NCBI RefSeq assembly: GCF_034006335.1
Contig: NZ_JAWDIQ010000002.1
Reading direction: 5' to 3' (one strand)
Origin: Paracerasibacillus soli
Lineage (GTDB): Bacteria > Bacillota > Bacilli > Bacillales > Amphibacillaceae
DNA length: 64,000 nt
The notes under the pieces are model-generated. The model was given only the letters and a program-made list of their open reading frames with translations. It had not been told where the DNA came from and did not search any database. Positions 41,087-51,930 of this stretch are shown in pieces (position 1 is the stretch's first letter; every line of letters begins with the position of its first letter). A program made the position numbers and the translations under genes.

Positions 41087-43701
41087 CTATTCTTCCTCCT
41101 CCCTTAATGGGAATAACAATGTAAACGTACTTCCCTTATTCAGTTCACTTTCTACAGTGATTTTGCCATGGTGTGCTTCCATTATTCCTTTACATATAGA
41201 AAGCCCTAATCCTGTACCGCCTGTTCTCCGTGTCGCAGTAACATCGACTTGATAAAACCGGGTAAATATTTTTTCAATATGGTCTTTTGAAATACCAATC
41301 CCGTTATCTGAAATGGATATCGTCACATGGTCGTTTGTCTTATCTAACACGATGTCTATTTTCTTCACTAATTCATCATTATAGCGAATGGCGTTCATAA
41401 ATAGGTTAACGAGTACTTGTTGTATCCTAATTTTATCACCATAAAAATAGGTAGGTTCTTGTAAGTTATTTACGAATGTAACTTCTGTTTCCTTCTGTAG
41501 TTCTTTCGGTATTTGTTGTAGGGACTCTTCAATTATTTGATCTCCACGAATCATATTTCGCTCAATATACATCGATCCTGATTCTATTTTTGAAATATCC
41601 ATCCAATCACTTACTAAATGTTGAATTCGCTCTATATCTTCATGAACACCCTCTAGTAGTTCACGTTCAAACTCTGGCTCCCATTGAACATCTGTACGTA
41701 ATAGCGTTTCAACACTACCGCGTATATTCGTAATTGGTGTTTTAAATTCATGTGAGGTTAAGGAAATCAAATTATTTTTTAATGTGTCAATTTCAGCTTC
41801 TTTTGTTATATCGCGCAACAATAACCCTTTCCCAATCATTTGCTCATCGAGAACGACAGAAAAACTATGCAGCATATATGACTTTATTTTACCACTACTT
41901 TCCATATGCTCTAGTTTTAATTCCGCTTCATCTTGCTCCATAAAATCATTTAATTCCTCTTCACCTATGAGGAAGAGTTCCTCAAATCGTTTATACATAC
42001 CCGACAAATCAACCAGTTGAAGATGTGAATCAGATGATACAATTTGTTGGAAGTACTCATTTACATATTCAACCTCATCTTTATTATTGAGTAACATTAA
42101 TCCCTCTGACATACTTTCTAAAATAGCCTCAAGTTCAGCATGTTTATTACGTATCTTTTCAAATAAAAACTTATTTTCTAACATAATGGCAAGTGAGCTT
42201 GCAAATGTTTCTAAAAACTCTTGTTCACTTGCATTTATTTTTTTATTCGATTGTAAATCAACGACTAAAAAGCCTCGTAAATTCTTCCCAATTTGAATTG
42301 GTTCCATATGTTGTTCCCCAACAACTTTACTAGCTATATAATGTTCCAATTCCGTAATAGCAGTAATTTTCTCAGCAGTAACGGCGATATTTTGAAAAAT
42401 AACATGAATTGCATATTCCATAAACGGCATAATTTGTACCAACAATGTTGAATAAACTGTGCTAAATCTCGCTCTGTCGAAACAGAGGTAATTAACTTAT
42501 TTACTGCCTTTAATTCCATGTTTTTATTTTCCAAAGTAACTGTTCTTTCTTTTACGCGGTCTTCTAATTCTTTGTTTAGTTTGATAAGTCCACGGCGATT
42601 TTCTTCCACTTCCTCAATTAAATTACCAAAATGATAATATAATTCTACTATTTCTGTTGTACCCCGCTGTGAATTCTGGAAATGTAGGCTTTGTTTTAAA
42701 ACCGCGTGTATAATCCTTATAATGTTTAATATAGTTCAATACATTTTGTAGTGCCTTTTCAAAACGATTTGCGAAAAAGAAACTAACCAATATCATCATG
42801 ACCGTCGTTAAAAGGGCAAATAACAAAACTGTGGAAATCGAATTTTCATATGTATCATTTATATACTTCATGGGGGTTCCAATCCATACTTTCCACCCTA
42901 ATTCATTATTTTTAGTATACGTAAAATATTGATCTTCTCCATTCTCTAACGCAATATAATCACCGCTATTGCGATTGTTCGTCTTTGCCAAGCTTTTCAC
43001 TAAATCAGAATCCGTCAAATTTACAAGTTGCTCACGTGTATCAACATGAGGGTGGACGACAACATTATTATCTTGATCTAATACAATCGCAAAACTTTTT
43101 TCATCATTAATACGATTTTTCACATCATCTGCTAAAGCATTTAAATCAAATGCTCCTAATACATAGCCAATCATATTATCTTTTTCATCGAACATTGGAG
43201 CAACAGCTGTAACAAGCATGATATTAGTGCCAACTCGCCCATGAAATACGGATGACAACACGGGTTTTTTGTTTGAAGGAGTTCTTGATAATAGGGGCGA
43301 TCACTAAAATCGTGATTTTCCCGTTTAGCACCGTCCGAATATAGCTCTGGATAAAAGACAAGTGACTTTCCTGCTCCATTTCCTACATATAAATTAACAA
43401 AACCTGGGTATTTCAATTTTATCTGTTTGAGGCGTTCCTGAATAGCAGAAAAATCGCCTTTTTTAAACAATGGTTCAATATTAAATGCTAGCATTTCAAT
43501 TGTCTTTTGATGATTCTGTATATAATTTTCAATATAATCATCTAAGAAAATAGTAGACTGAAATTGCTTTTCCTTACTTTCTTCCATAAGGTTCGACAAT
43601 TGAAATATTTGAAACGCCCCAAGAATGACAATTGACGCTAGTGTAATAGTTAAAAACGATAGAATTAGTTCCTTTTTAAACGTTCTGGTTTTTTTCTGCA
43701 A
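41087..43701 (-). CDS. membrane sensor histidine kinase with dCache, GAF and PAS domains, three frameshifts
   Basis: About 870 residues. TTG start at 43701 behind GGAGGAGAAATAG. Helix 1 (ELILSFLTITLASIVILGAF), an extracellular double-Cache domain to about residue 280 (FVNLYVGN, DFSDRPYYQELL, VLDQDNNVVVHP, ELGWKVWIGTP), helix 2, a coiled coil, a GAF-like region (about 320-470), a PAS-like region (ESMSEGLMLLNN) and the HisKA box (SHEFKTPITN) with N/G ATPase boxes (NAIRYNDEL, ISDNGIGIS, GTGLGLSI). dCache domains bind small molecules such as amino acids, amides or carboxylates. Breaks near 43260, 42630 and 42440 are one-base slips. Confidence 0.87.
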
Positions 43702-44149
43702 CTATTTCTCCTCCCTTCCATCCATTATTGTTAACATGCCACTCTTTTGATGTATGCTAGCGTGTTCAGGGTAATAAAATATTTGCCAATCAAAAGCAAA
43801 CGATAAGAATACATTTTTTTACAAAAATCTTATATAAATTATATACTATTTTTTTACAAAACAACGATAATTTTCGCATAAATGTAGATAATATTTCTAA
43901 AAATAAAGCACACCTACAATCGCGGGATTTTCGCATGCTCCTAACAGACTGTTCATTAAACAAATAGAGTTTTCATTGACTATGCGTCCTTCACTTATCA
44001 TTTTTTAACCCACCTGGAAACTCTTGATCTAGGGCGGGATGTTAGTGAGTTTAAGCTGCATACAAACCTTTATAATCATGATGTGGAGGGTGTTAAAATA
44101 TCATACCGGATACAGCCGATTGACTCCTCATTTTTCATTACATATAAAG
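43702..44149. other. intergenic region upstream of the sensor kinase
   Basis: It should hold the kinase promoter; very AT-rich near 43800-43900. I see no convincing gene or long repeat. The plus-strand frame at 44039 lacks a signal and family resemblance. Confidence 0.35.
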
Positions 44150-44189
44150 ATGGTATTAGTAGCTACATGGGTATGCAGACTAATACCAT
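44150..44189. terminator. hairpin after arcC
   Basis: Perfect 11-bp arms ATGGTATTAGT / ACTAATACCAT with an 18-base loop, ten bases beyond the arcC stop. No strong T-run, so it may act as an mRNA end-protecting hairpin. Confidence 0.6.
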
Positions 44190-44198
44190 ATCGATTTA

Positions 44199-45137
44199 TT
44201 AATTATGAACTTGTGTTCCGGCTTTACCTTCCATTGCTAAATCCGCTTCCTCAAGTGAGCAAATAATTGCTTTGCCACCTAGTTCTGCAAATTTAATAGC
44301 AGCTTCCATTTTAGGACCCATGCTACCTGCTGAGAATTGGCCTTCAGCTTGGTATTTTTTCGCTTCTTCTAACGAGATATTACCAAGAGCTTTTTGGTCT
44401 GGTTTACCATAGTTTACGTACACATTTTTAACATCTGTCAGTACCATGAATGTGTCTGCTTTCGTTTCAATAGCTAAACGGAAACCACTACGGTCCTTAT
44501 CGATAACGGCTTCAACACCTTTGTATGTACCGTCTTCATTTTTCACAACTGGAATTCCGCCGCCACCACAAGCGACAACAATTGCATCAGATTCTACTAA
44601 ACGTTTAATAGTAGGTGCGTCAACGATAGACTGTGGCATAGGTGAAGGAACAACACGTCTCCAACCACGACCAGCATCTTCTTTCACTACCCATCCTTTA
44701 TCTTCCGCTAATTTCTTTGCTTCTTCTTCTGCGTAAAAGACACCAATTGGTTTATCAGGATTTTGAAACGCAGGGTCATCTAATGACACTTCAGTTTGCG
44801 TTAAAATTCCTACAACATCACGATCAAGACCTGCTTTACGTAGCTCGTTTTTCAATGTTTGCTCCATCATATAACCAATGAACCCTTGGGATTCTGCACT
44901 ACAAACATCTAGTGGTAATGCAGGAACAACTGCTTTTGCTTCTTCATTTTGTCGTAAAATATTTCCGACCTGTGGCCCGTTACCATGTGTAATAATTACT
45001 TTATGACCTTGTTTTGCAATACGTGCGATTACTTCACTACTTTTGCGTACATTTTCTAGTTGATTTTCATACGTCGCTTCTTGTCCTGGTTGTAAATGGC
45101 ATTTCCACCAAGAGCGATAACTACTTTTTCTGACATA
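44199..45137 (-). CDS. arcC: carbamate kinase, one frameshift
   Basis: About 313 residues. Start ATG 45137 behind AGGAGGAAACAAGT. MSEKVVIALGGNAI, then a missing T near 45098 breaks the frame (restoring it gives LQPGQEATYENQL), followed by HGNGPQVGNILRQ, PALPLDVCSAESQGFIGY, CGGGGIPVV, DKDRSGFRLA and SAGSMGPKMEAAI. It converts carbamoyl phosphate and ADP to ATP, ammonia and CO2. As the last gene after fdrA, DUF1116 and DUF2877 genes it corresponds to the AllK role in the oxamate carbamoyltransferase pathway. It overlaps the previous gene by 17 bases. Confidence 0.93.
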   Translation of the reverse strand, partial: YVRKSSYRSWWKCHLQPGQEATYENQLENVRKSSEVIARIAKQGHKVIITHGNGPQVGNILRQNEEAKAVVPALPLDVCSAESQGFIGYMMEQTLKNELRKAGLDRDVVGILTQTEVSLDDPAFQNPDKPIGVFYAEEEAKKLAEDKGWVVKEDAGRGWRRVVPSPMPQSIVDAPTIKRLVESDAIVVACGGGGIPVVKNEDGTYKGVEAVIDKDRSGFRLAIETKADTFMVLTDVKNVYVNYGKPDQKALGNISLEEAKKYQAEGQFSAGSMGPKMEAAIKFAELGGKAIICSLEEADLAMEGKAGTQVHN

Positions 45138-46041
45138 CTTGTTTCCTCCTCCATGCTAGTAAGCCTAGTAAAATTCCAAAAATCGTATCCACACCAGAAC
45201 TATGACCAACCTCTAATAAGCGTTCTAACGATGTCTCTAATTGTGCTTCATCATGAATTAAATCATGCATCACTTGCGTAACAGTCCTACTAAACTGACC
45301 GTGTACCGCATAATATAAATATTCTTTTGCTACATCGGTTGTAATAGACTCATTTTCTACTAAAGATAAAACAGTTTTTGGAAAAGTAGAAGTGAAAGCA
45401 TGACTTGCAGCATGTACAGCTAATAAGCCAACAACATGATCATCTCCTGAAGGTGTAAGCCCTTTTCCTCTTCCTAACACATATCGAAGTGCTGCTTCAG
45501 ACTTCATTTTATCTTTAGCAAATAACGTTTCCGCTAGTTTTTCTAATTGATTTGCTGTTTCGTTCATTTCTAGTCGGTTTGCTTGTAAATAATTTAAAAC
45601 AAATGATTCAATTGATAGATCTAGGCCAGTCTTTGTGTCATCATCGTTTAATAACGTTGCTAATACAGTTTCTAAACGTGTACACATTTCACTTATTCTT
45701 CCTCTTTCATGCATCGTACAATCATAGACATTTGCCTTTTCAAAAGATACTATCAGTTCACCATCATTAAAAATGAGTGTTTGTTGTTCGTTTATCCATT
45801 TCACTGGGAATTGGCTGTTTTTCTCTACTAATAAATCGTAATACTTATCTTTTGCAAGATGTGCACCAAATGGTAGTTTTCCATTTTTTGTTGTTCCGAT
45901 AAATAATAATCGATTGCCCATCTTAATGTTTAATCCGTTATTAAATACACTATGGATAAAGCCGGTGTCATTGTTAGAAAGTAAAAGAGGAATATTATGT
46001 GCATATTCCTCTATATAAATAGTTTTGTTCATTTTGTTCAT
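45121..46041 (-). CDS. allH: DUF2877 protein (AllH/YlbF-type carbamoyltransferase subunit)
   Basis: 306 residues, intact. The family signature GRGKGLTPSGDDHVVG is at about residue 190, followed by a His/Ser-rich GHSSGVDTIFGILLGL near the C-terminus. In E. coli the homologous YlbF is one of the three subunits of oxamate carbamoyltransferase, with FdrA and YlbE. The gene order here is the same. The start ATG 46041 lies four bases from the previous stop; a second ATG at 46032 is possible. No recognisable nucleotide-binding motif of its own. Confidence 0.85.
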   Translation of the reverse strand: MNKMNKTIYIEEYAHNIPLLLSNNDTGFIHSVFNNGLNIKMGNRLLFIGTTKNGKLPFGAHLAKDKYYDLLVEKNSQFPVKWINEQQTLIFNDGELIVSFEKANVYDCTMHERGRISEMCTRLETVLATLLNDDDTKTGLDLSIESFVLNYLQANRLEMNETANQLEKLAETLFAKDKMKSEAALRYVLGRGKGLTPSGDDHVVGLLAVHAASHAFTSTFPKTVLSLVENESITTDVAKEYLYYAVHGQFSRTVTQVMHDLIHDEAQLETSLERLLEVGHSSGVDTIFGILLGLLAWRRKQVCQKK

Positions 46042-46045
46042 TTCT

Positions 46046-47307
46046 TTAGATTAGGCCAAGTTTTTTAGCATATGCTTCTAATGCTTTTTCAAAACATTCC
46101 TTCGGTGCACGTACTGTACCTGCTCCAACTTGTCCAACTCCAGCTTCTTTATGAGCAATACCAGTATTTATAACTGGTTCGATACCTGTTTCAACAACTT
46201 TACGAGCATCGATTCCGAGACAAGCACCTTGGAAATCCCATGTAGGAATCGTAAAGTTACTATTTTGTCCCATACAAATTTCGCTCATTTCGTCGCTTGT
46301 TTTAAGTGCATCTTGGAAACCACCAGCACCAACAAAACGTGTAACACCTGGAGCTGCAATCATTGCCATACCACCGACACCAAATGTTTCTGTAATTGCA
46401 CTATCACCGATATCTGGGTTTGCATCATCTTGGGAATATCCTGTGAAGAATAGTCCTTCTGGTGTATTTACCGGCGCAGTAAACCATTCGTCACCCATAC
46501 CGCTAATACGAATACCAAAGTCTTTCCCATTACGGCACATTGCTGTAACGACAGTACCTTCTTCAATTGTTCTTGCACCATCCATTACGGCTTTACCTGT
46601 TGCCATGGCAATATTTAAGAAGAACTGATCTGTATCAGCTAAAAATTGAATAACATCTTTTTGATCTTTATCATCCATTTCAAGTTGAACAATATATGGG
46701 CTAATTTCTTTTAAGAAAATTAAGGACGCAGCAATATTACGTTGGTGGAATTCATCTCCCATTGTAATTGCTTTAGCAATCATTACATTTAAGTTCAAAC
46801 CATCTTCTGTAAGTTTTAGAGCTCTTGCAATGGTCGGACCTAGAACATCCTTCATCCAGTGTAGACGGTTGACTACTTCTTCGGAGTATGCACCAAAACG
46901 AAGTACTTTTCCGATACCTTCGTTCATAATACAATAGGCTTCATTACCTTCAGAACGATTTTCAACAACGAATACTGGCATGTTAGCTGATGTAATTCCC
47001 CCATTGGACCTACAGCGTTAACATGGTGACAAGGGATGAATGTTACTTCTCCATTTTCAAGCATGTTGCGAACTTCTTCTTCTGTTTCAGCCCAGCCTTC
47101 AAATAGGCCAGCGCCGACACATGATCCTTGCATTGGTCCTGTCATGTCTTCCCATTTAATCGGTGGACCTGCATGTAACAATACTTTTCCATTATTTAAT
47201 TCATCTATTTTATCTTTTGCAGGTACAACATCAATTAGAAAAGGAGCAGAATTTACGATTTTTTCAACAACTGCTTCGTTTGCTTCTGTAACCGAATTGT
47301 ATTTCAT
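46046..47307 (-). CDS. allG: DUF1116 protein (AllG/YlbE-type carbamoyltransferase subunit), one frameshift
   Basis: About 420 residues. ATG 47307 fits AGGAGGAAATGAAT better than 47313. A run of five C (46998-47002) where six are needed breaks the frame; restored, it reads NAVGPMGGITSANMPVFVVE without loss. Other blocks are HAGPPIKWEDMTGPMQGSC, TGYSQDDANPDIGDSAITE, GVGGMAMIAAPG and TGIEPVINTGIAHKEAG. It belongs to DUF1116, the YlbE subunit of the oxamate carbamoyltransferase. Works with the FdrA and DUF2877 proteins. Confidence 0.88.
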
Positions 47308-47402
47308 ATTCATTTCCTCCTAGTGTTTTATAGGGAGCTGGATTCATATGTTGTTTCGCATAGGAATCCAGCAGCAACATCATTCATAACTTCGTTTACT
47401 TT

Positions 47403-49150
47403 TTATTTAAGTAAGTTCAAGATTTTTCTCATTTTTTCATTTCCGCCAGCAACTGGTCTCCAGTCGTATTGTACGACACGGCCACCGTAAGCTATAATTG
47501 CATCCGTGAAACTCTTTAATCCTACGTTAATAATGCTTGGCTTATTATTTAGTAGATTTATAATTTCCTCAGAGACAGTTAAATCGAAATCTTTCACTTC
47601 CCCTTCATAAGGAACAAGTACTTTGTTAGGATCTTCTAATTTAAGACCTACAATATTTAAAGCAGTACGTACTGCTTGGTTATTGCTATCTTTTACGATA
47701 ATTCCAGCATCAATTAATTTTTTACGTTGGTCACTATAGCTTTGTGGATCATTTGTTGTACCACAAACAGATGCGACAACATGTAATGTTCTACCTTGAT
47801 CTTTTGCTTTTGCAATTGCTTTTTGAATATATGGAAGTAAAGCACTTGCCATATCATCATGTGACCCATAGCCAAGTACGAAATCAAGGACAACTACAGC
47901 TGTGCTTGGATCATCTGCGGCTTGCTCAATAAAACGTGCTCTTGTTTCTGGATCGATCATTGGGTGTGGTTTACCTTGTGTATATTTGTCATCTCCAAGG
48001 TCAACAACTTCATACCCATCTTGTTTGAGGACATAACCATCTACGTTTGTAATATGACTACCTAAACCAAGTGCATCAGAAATTAAGACAGCTGTTTCAG
48101 AAGCTAATGTACCACCGGAAAATAATCCTTTAATTGTCTTTTGGCCTTCTGCAAGTTCAGCATGATCCACTGAATAATCTCCGTCAGCATAGTTTTCTCT
48201 TATATCATTTTTCTTCGCTAAATCTACTGCGATTAATGCTGTTTCTTCTAATGTATACGCCTGATAAATATTTCCTTCATGCTTAGTTGGCTTTTCACCA
48301 AGGAAGATAGCTACTACAGGTTTTGTTAAACTTTGAAGAAGTGCTTCTACTTCTTTACGTACTGACTCTGCTGGCGGCTTAGAAATAACAACAATAATTT
48401 CTGTTTGATTATGATTTTCTAATGCTTTAATTCCGTCCATCATCGTAATCGCACCAATTGGTTCTTTTAAGTCACGTCCACCTGTACCAATTGCGTGGCT
48501 TACACCTTCACCTGAACGATCAATAATAGCTGTTACTTCTTGAATACCTGTTCCAGATGCACCCACAATGCCGATACGCCCTTTATTTACAACATTAGCA
48601 AATGCCATCGGTATCCCATCTAAAATTCCAGTACCACAGTCAGGTCCCATAACGAGTAAACCTTTTTCATGTGCCTTTTGCTTTAATGCAACTTCATCTT
48701 CCATGGACACGTTATCACTGAATAAGAAAGTGTGAAGTCCCATATCTAGTGCTTGATGCGCTTCTTCTGCAGCATATTGTCCTGGTACAGAAATGAGTGC
48801 TACATTTGCATCTGGTAATGCTTTTTTGCACCATCCCAAGTACGTACAGTTTCAAATGTTTCAGACCCACCACTAATGGATTGATCTTGTAAATATTGGT
48901 CAACTTTCTCCAATACTTCTTCTACTTTTCCAGCATCATCTGTATCCAATACAATCGCCATGTCGTTAGATTCAGCTGTCTCTAATTCTTTCGTGTATAA
49001 TCCTGCACCTTTAAAAATATCTTTGTTTGCAGGTGTTCCCATCATAATTTGTACTTTGTTTACTCCATCTGTAGCAGCCACTGCATTAGTTAGGAGCATA
49101 AGGTTAATAGAATCTTGATAAGAATTCTTTTTAATAATTGTATGAATCAC
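47403..49150 (-). CDS. fdrA: FdrA-family acyl-CoA synthetase-like carbamoyltransferase subunit, one frameshift
   Basis: About 582 residues. GTG start at 49150 behind GAGGTGATAAAG. An A-run of six where seven are needed (48822-48827 on the other strand) breaks the frame inside WDGAKKALPDANVALIS. It resembles the alpha and beta subunits of succinyl-CoA synthetase fused: GLLVMGPDCGTGILDG, RIGIVGASGTGIQEVTAII, GTGGRDL, LFSGGTLASE, VVLDFVLGYGSH and GLKSFTDAIIAYGG. In the oxamate pathway it joins AllG and AllH to move the carbamoyl group between oxalurate and phosphate. First gene of the operon; promoter element at 49296-49345. Confidence 0.88.
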
Positions 49151-49295
49151 CTTTATCACCTCGTGTAAGAATTTTAGTAATCGCGCGTGTCCAAACTTCT
49201 CATTGTAATGGTATTTGAACAAGCACTTATACGCCGTCTCGCTTCATAAATAATGGCGACTTTTTCTTTGTACACTTGGAGTATATAACAGGCTT

Positions 49296-49345
49296 CATTA
49301 CAATCGAATAAAATTGAAAGTGTTTACATTACAAAAACATAAAAT
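49296..49345 (-). promoter_or_regulatory. shared promoter element, fdrA copy
   Basis: CATTACA boxes start 31 bases apart (49296, 49327), the cre-like TGAAAGTGTTTACA is at 49315-49328 and ACAAAAACATAAAAT follows. Nearly identical to 40170-40221, differing at only a few bases. On the minus strand TATATAC follows the proximal TGTAATG by eight bases. Confidence 0.65.
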
Positions 49346-49518
49346 TTTTGAACTAGCATGCTTTTCTAGTTATTTAACGTACTTACCCTATTAAAAAAAC
49401 ATTAAAAATAATCATTTTATCTTCCGTAGCTCCGTTTTTCATGTATCATTTATTACACACAGGAATTATATGATTACGAAATACGTACCGAACTAATAAT
49501 AAAGGGGTGCAAACGATA

Positions 49519-50379
49519 ATGAGTACTACATATGTATATAAAAAAGTAAATGATTGCGAAATAAAGGGAGATTTATACGCAGTTAAAGGGGAGCATGCAC
49601 CTTTAATTGTTTATATTCATGGCGGTGGATTAGTTTGGGGCACAAAAAATGACATATTAAAAGAACAAATTTTATTATATAATGAAGCGGGCTACAACGT
49701 ATTTTCCATTAATTATCGCTTAGCCCCAGAAGCAAAACTACCTGAAATTATAGAGGATATTGAAGACGCATTACATTGGGTAAAACATCAAACTGCATTC
49801 CATTTTGATCGTAGTCGTATCGGCGTAATTGGGGGTTCTGCGGGCGCATACCTTGCTTTAACAACAGGTACGTTAAGGGAAAAGCCAAATGTCATTGTTT
49901 CTTTTTATGGATATGGGGACATTCTTAGGGACTGGTATTTACAACCTAGTCCACATTATGTAAAAACAACGATGGTACCAGAAGCTTTAGCAAAACAATT
50001 AGTACAACCAAGCCAAATTTCTGAAGCACCGATTGAAAAAAGATATGCAATTTATTTATATTGCCGTCAACAAGGAAAGTGGTTAGATTATGTTACAAAT
50101 GTAAATCCAGTTACGGAAAAAGAAACATTACTTAAGTATTGCCCAATTCACAAGATAGATGAGACATTTCCACCTACATTACTCTTACATGGTGATAGTG
50201 ATGAAGATGTTCCTTACGAAGAATCTGTACGATTTGCGCAAGCGCTAGAAAAGGTCAATGTTCCTCACAACCTCATCACAATAAAAAATGGCAAACATGT
50301 TTTTGATCAAAACATGGGACAAAGCCGAGTAAAAGAAGCATATGAGGATGTATTGCACTTTTTAAAGCAATATGTATAA
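49519..50379 (+). CDS. alpha/beta hydrolase (esterase/acetyl-hydrolase type)
   Basis: About 286 residues. ATG 49519 is taken as start with AAGGGGTG upstream. It has an HGGG oxyanion motif (IVYIHGGGLVWGT), the nucleophile Ser in GVIGGSAGAYLAL, the Asp in LLLHGDSDEDVPY and the His in IKNGKHVFDQ. This is the hormone-sensitive-lipase-like group of carboxylesterases, cytoplasmic. It is divergent from the fdrA operon and shares its intergenic region. Substrate unknown; acyl peptides or short esters are typical. Confidence 0.85.
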   Translation: MSTTYVYKKVNDCEIKGDLYAVKGEHAPLIVYIHGGGLVWGTKNDILKEQILLYNEAGYNVFSINYRLAPEAKLPEIIEDIEDALHWVKHQTAFHFDRSRIGVIGGSAGAYLALTTGTLREKPNVIVSFYGYGDILRDWYLQPSPHYVKTTMVPEALAKQLVQPSQISEAPIEKRYAIYLYCRQQGKWLDYVTNVNPVTEKETLLKYCPIHKIDETFPPTLLLHGDSDEDVPYEESVRFAQALEKVNVPHNLITIKNGKHVFDQNMGQSRVKEAYEDVLHFLKQYV

Positions 50380-50422
50380 GTAAATGATGAAGTTATATCC
50401 GACAGTCGTTTTAACCTTAAGA

Positions 50423-50473
50423 AAAAAGAGTTGCCTCTCACGTCGTTTACTCGACAATGAGGCAACTCTTTTT
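50423..50473. terminator. strong bidirectional terminator
   Basis: AAAAAGAGTTGCCTC and GAGGCAACTCTTTTT are perfect 15-bp arms around a 21-base loop. Ends both the hydrolase and the converging spore-protein gene. Confidence 0.93.
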
Positions 50474-50475
50474 AG

Positions 50476-50682
50476 CTATTGGTCTTGATTAGCCATCGTT
50501 TCTTGGGCGATTTGGATCATTCGCTTTACCATCTCGCCACCCACCTTACCGTTATCACGTGCAGTTGTATCCGCTCCAAGTTCAATGTTCATCTCGTTTG
50601 CGATTTCTTCTTTTAAGTTGTTCACCGCATTTTCTGACCCTGGAACTAATAATTCGTTTGAATTACGATTACTGTCCGCCAT
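50476..50682 (-). CDS. alpha/beta-type small acid-soluble spore protein
   Basis: 68 residues, complete. Typical SASP blocks: NELLVPGSENAVNNLKEEIA, the germination-protease cleavage region NEMNIELGADTTARDNGKVG and GEMVKRMIQIAQETM. These proteins coat spore DNA and protect it from UV and chemicals, then are degraded at germination. Expected to be transcribed in the forespore by sigma G. It is the clearest sign that the organism forms endospores. Confidence 0.96.
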   Translation of the reverse strand: MADSNRNSNELLVPGSENAVNNLKEEIANEMNIELGADTTARDNGKVGGEMVKRMIQIAQETMANQDQ

Positions 50683-50846
50683 CGGTGATCACTCCTTGTG
50701 GGATTGAACAAATATACTGTTCACGAAATTACTGCTAACCTATGCCATTTCGCTATTGAACAGAATAACCTGTTCATATATATCTTGTGAAAATCGTCCA
50801 ATATGATTCATGGAAAAATGTAGGAACGTATTGTGTCCCACTATTC

Positions 50847-51807
50847 CTACTTACGAAGCAAATGTGGACGATGATCCAAGAAATTTTGCTGTGCAAATCC
50901 CTTTACATCTTCTTCCGAATATCTTTTAAGTAATTCATTGATTAAATTTTCATATTTTCCAGCATGTTCAAGGTCTTTCACATAGGTTGAAATCCCATCA
51001 AAATCAGATCCGAAACCAATTTGCTTTACACCGCCAAGCTCACATAAATAATCAATATGCTTTATTAAGTCATCAATTGTTGCAACTTCACTTCCTTTGT
51101 TTATAAACGGTGGATTGAAAACAACATGCATGAGTCCTTTTTTATCAAATAATGCTTTAATTTGATCATCATATAAATTACGTGGATGTTCACAAAGCGC
51201 TCGTACATTTGAGTGACTTGCAATTACAAAGTCTGCATGTTCCATAATATCCCAAAACCCTTTTACAGTGGAATGGGATACATCTGTGAACACGAGATGT
51301 TCATTATTTAATGCGACAACCTCTTTTCCAAATAAGGTTAAACCTCCACCGCGTGGCTCACCAGCACCGTCTGCACATAAATTTGCATTATTCCATGTTA
51401 AACCGAATGATAAAATACCTTCCCGATACAGTTGGCGAAGCCTCGTCAAATCATTACCAAACGGATCTGCACCTTCCAACGTTAAAACTGCGCCAATTTC
51501 TCCATCCTGTAAATCGTCAAATCCGTCCATTTTTTTATATGTTTCATTTGCGGATGTTTTGCCAATACTTCTGTATGAAATAAATCGATTTGTTCTAATA
51601 AATGCTGCCATTTTTCATCCGAAGGAATGTCAGGTTCCAAAAACAGTGCAAAAAACTGTGTATAATACCTCCCTTTGTGTAATCGTTCGAGATTTGTATC
51701 AAGTTTGGTCCATCTGTGAACGAAAGTGCTTGTTGATTGTAGTACTTTCCCCTTTTTGCTAATTGTAACTTATAAAGTGCATCACAATGTGCATCTAAAA
51801 TCTTCAT
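50847..51807 (-). CDS. membrane dipeptidase (peptidase M19), with frameshifts
   Basis: About 318 residues. Start ATG 51807. Zinc ligands: HxD in MKILDAHCDALYKL, Glu in VLTLEGADPFGN, His in VIASHSNVRALCEHPRN and GFGSDFDGI. Breaks fall near 51655 and 51575. M19 enzymes hydrolyse dipeptides, including those with a D- or dehydro-residue. It lies in a run of amide/peptide hydrolases on this strand (gamma-glutamyl hydrolase, asparaginase) but is separated by about 120 bases from the next gene. Confidence 0.87.
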
Positions 51808-51930
51808 TTTTTTCGCCTCTTTTTATTTAACTAATTCGTATCGGTTTTTACTTTTTAAGCTATCTTGTTGCAAGACATTTTAAAAGTTTAGTTAAAACGT
51901 ATCATTTAATTGCAATTTTTGACAACATAT

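Noticed and set aside
44039..44266. 75-codon plus-strand frame
   Set aside because: It crosses the arcC hairpin and runs antisense into arcC; no recognisable family.
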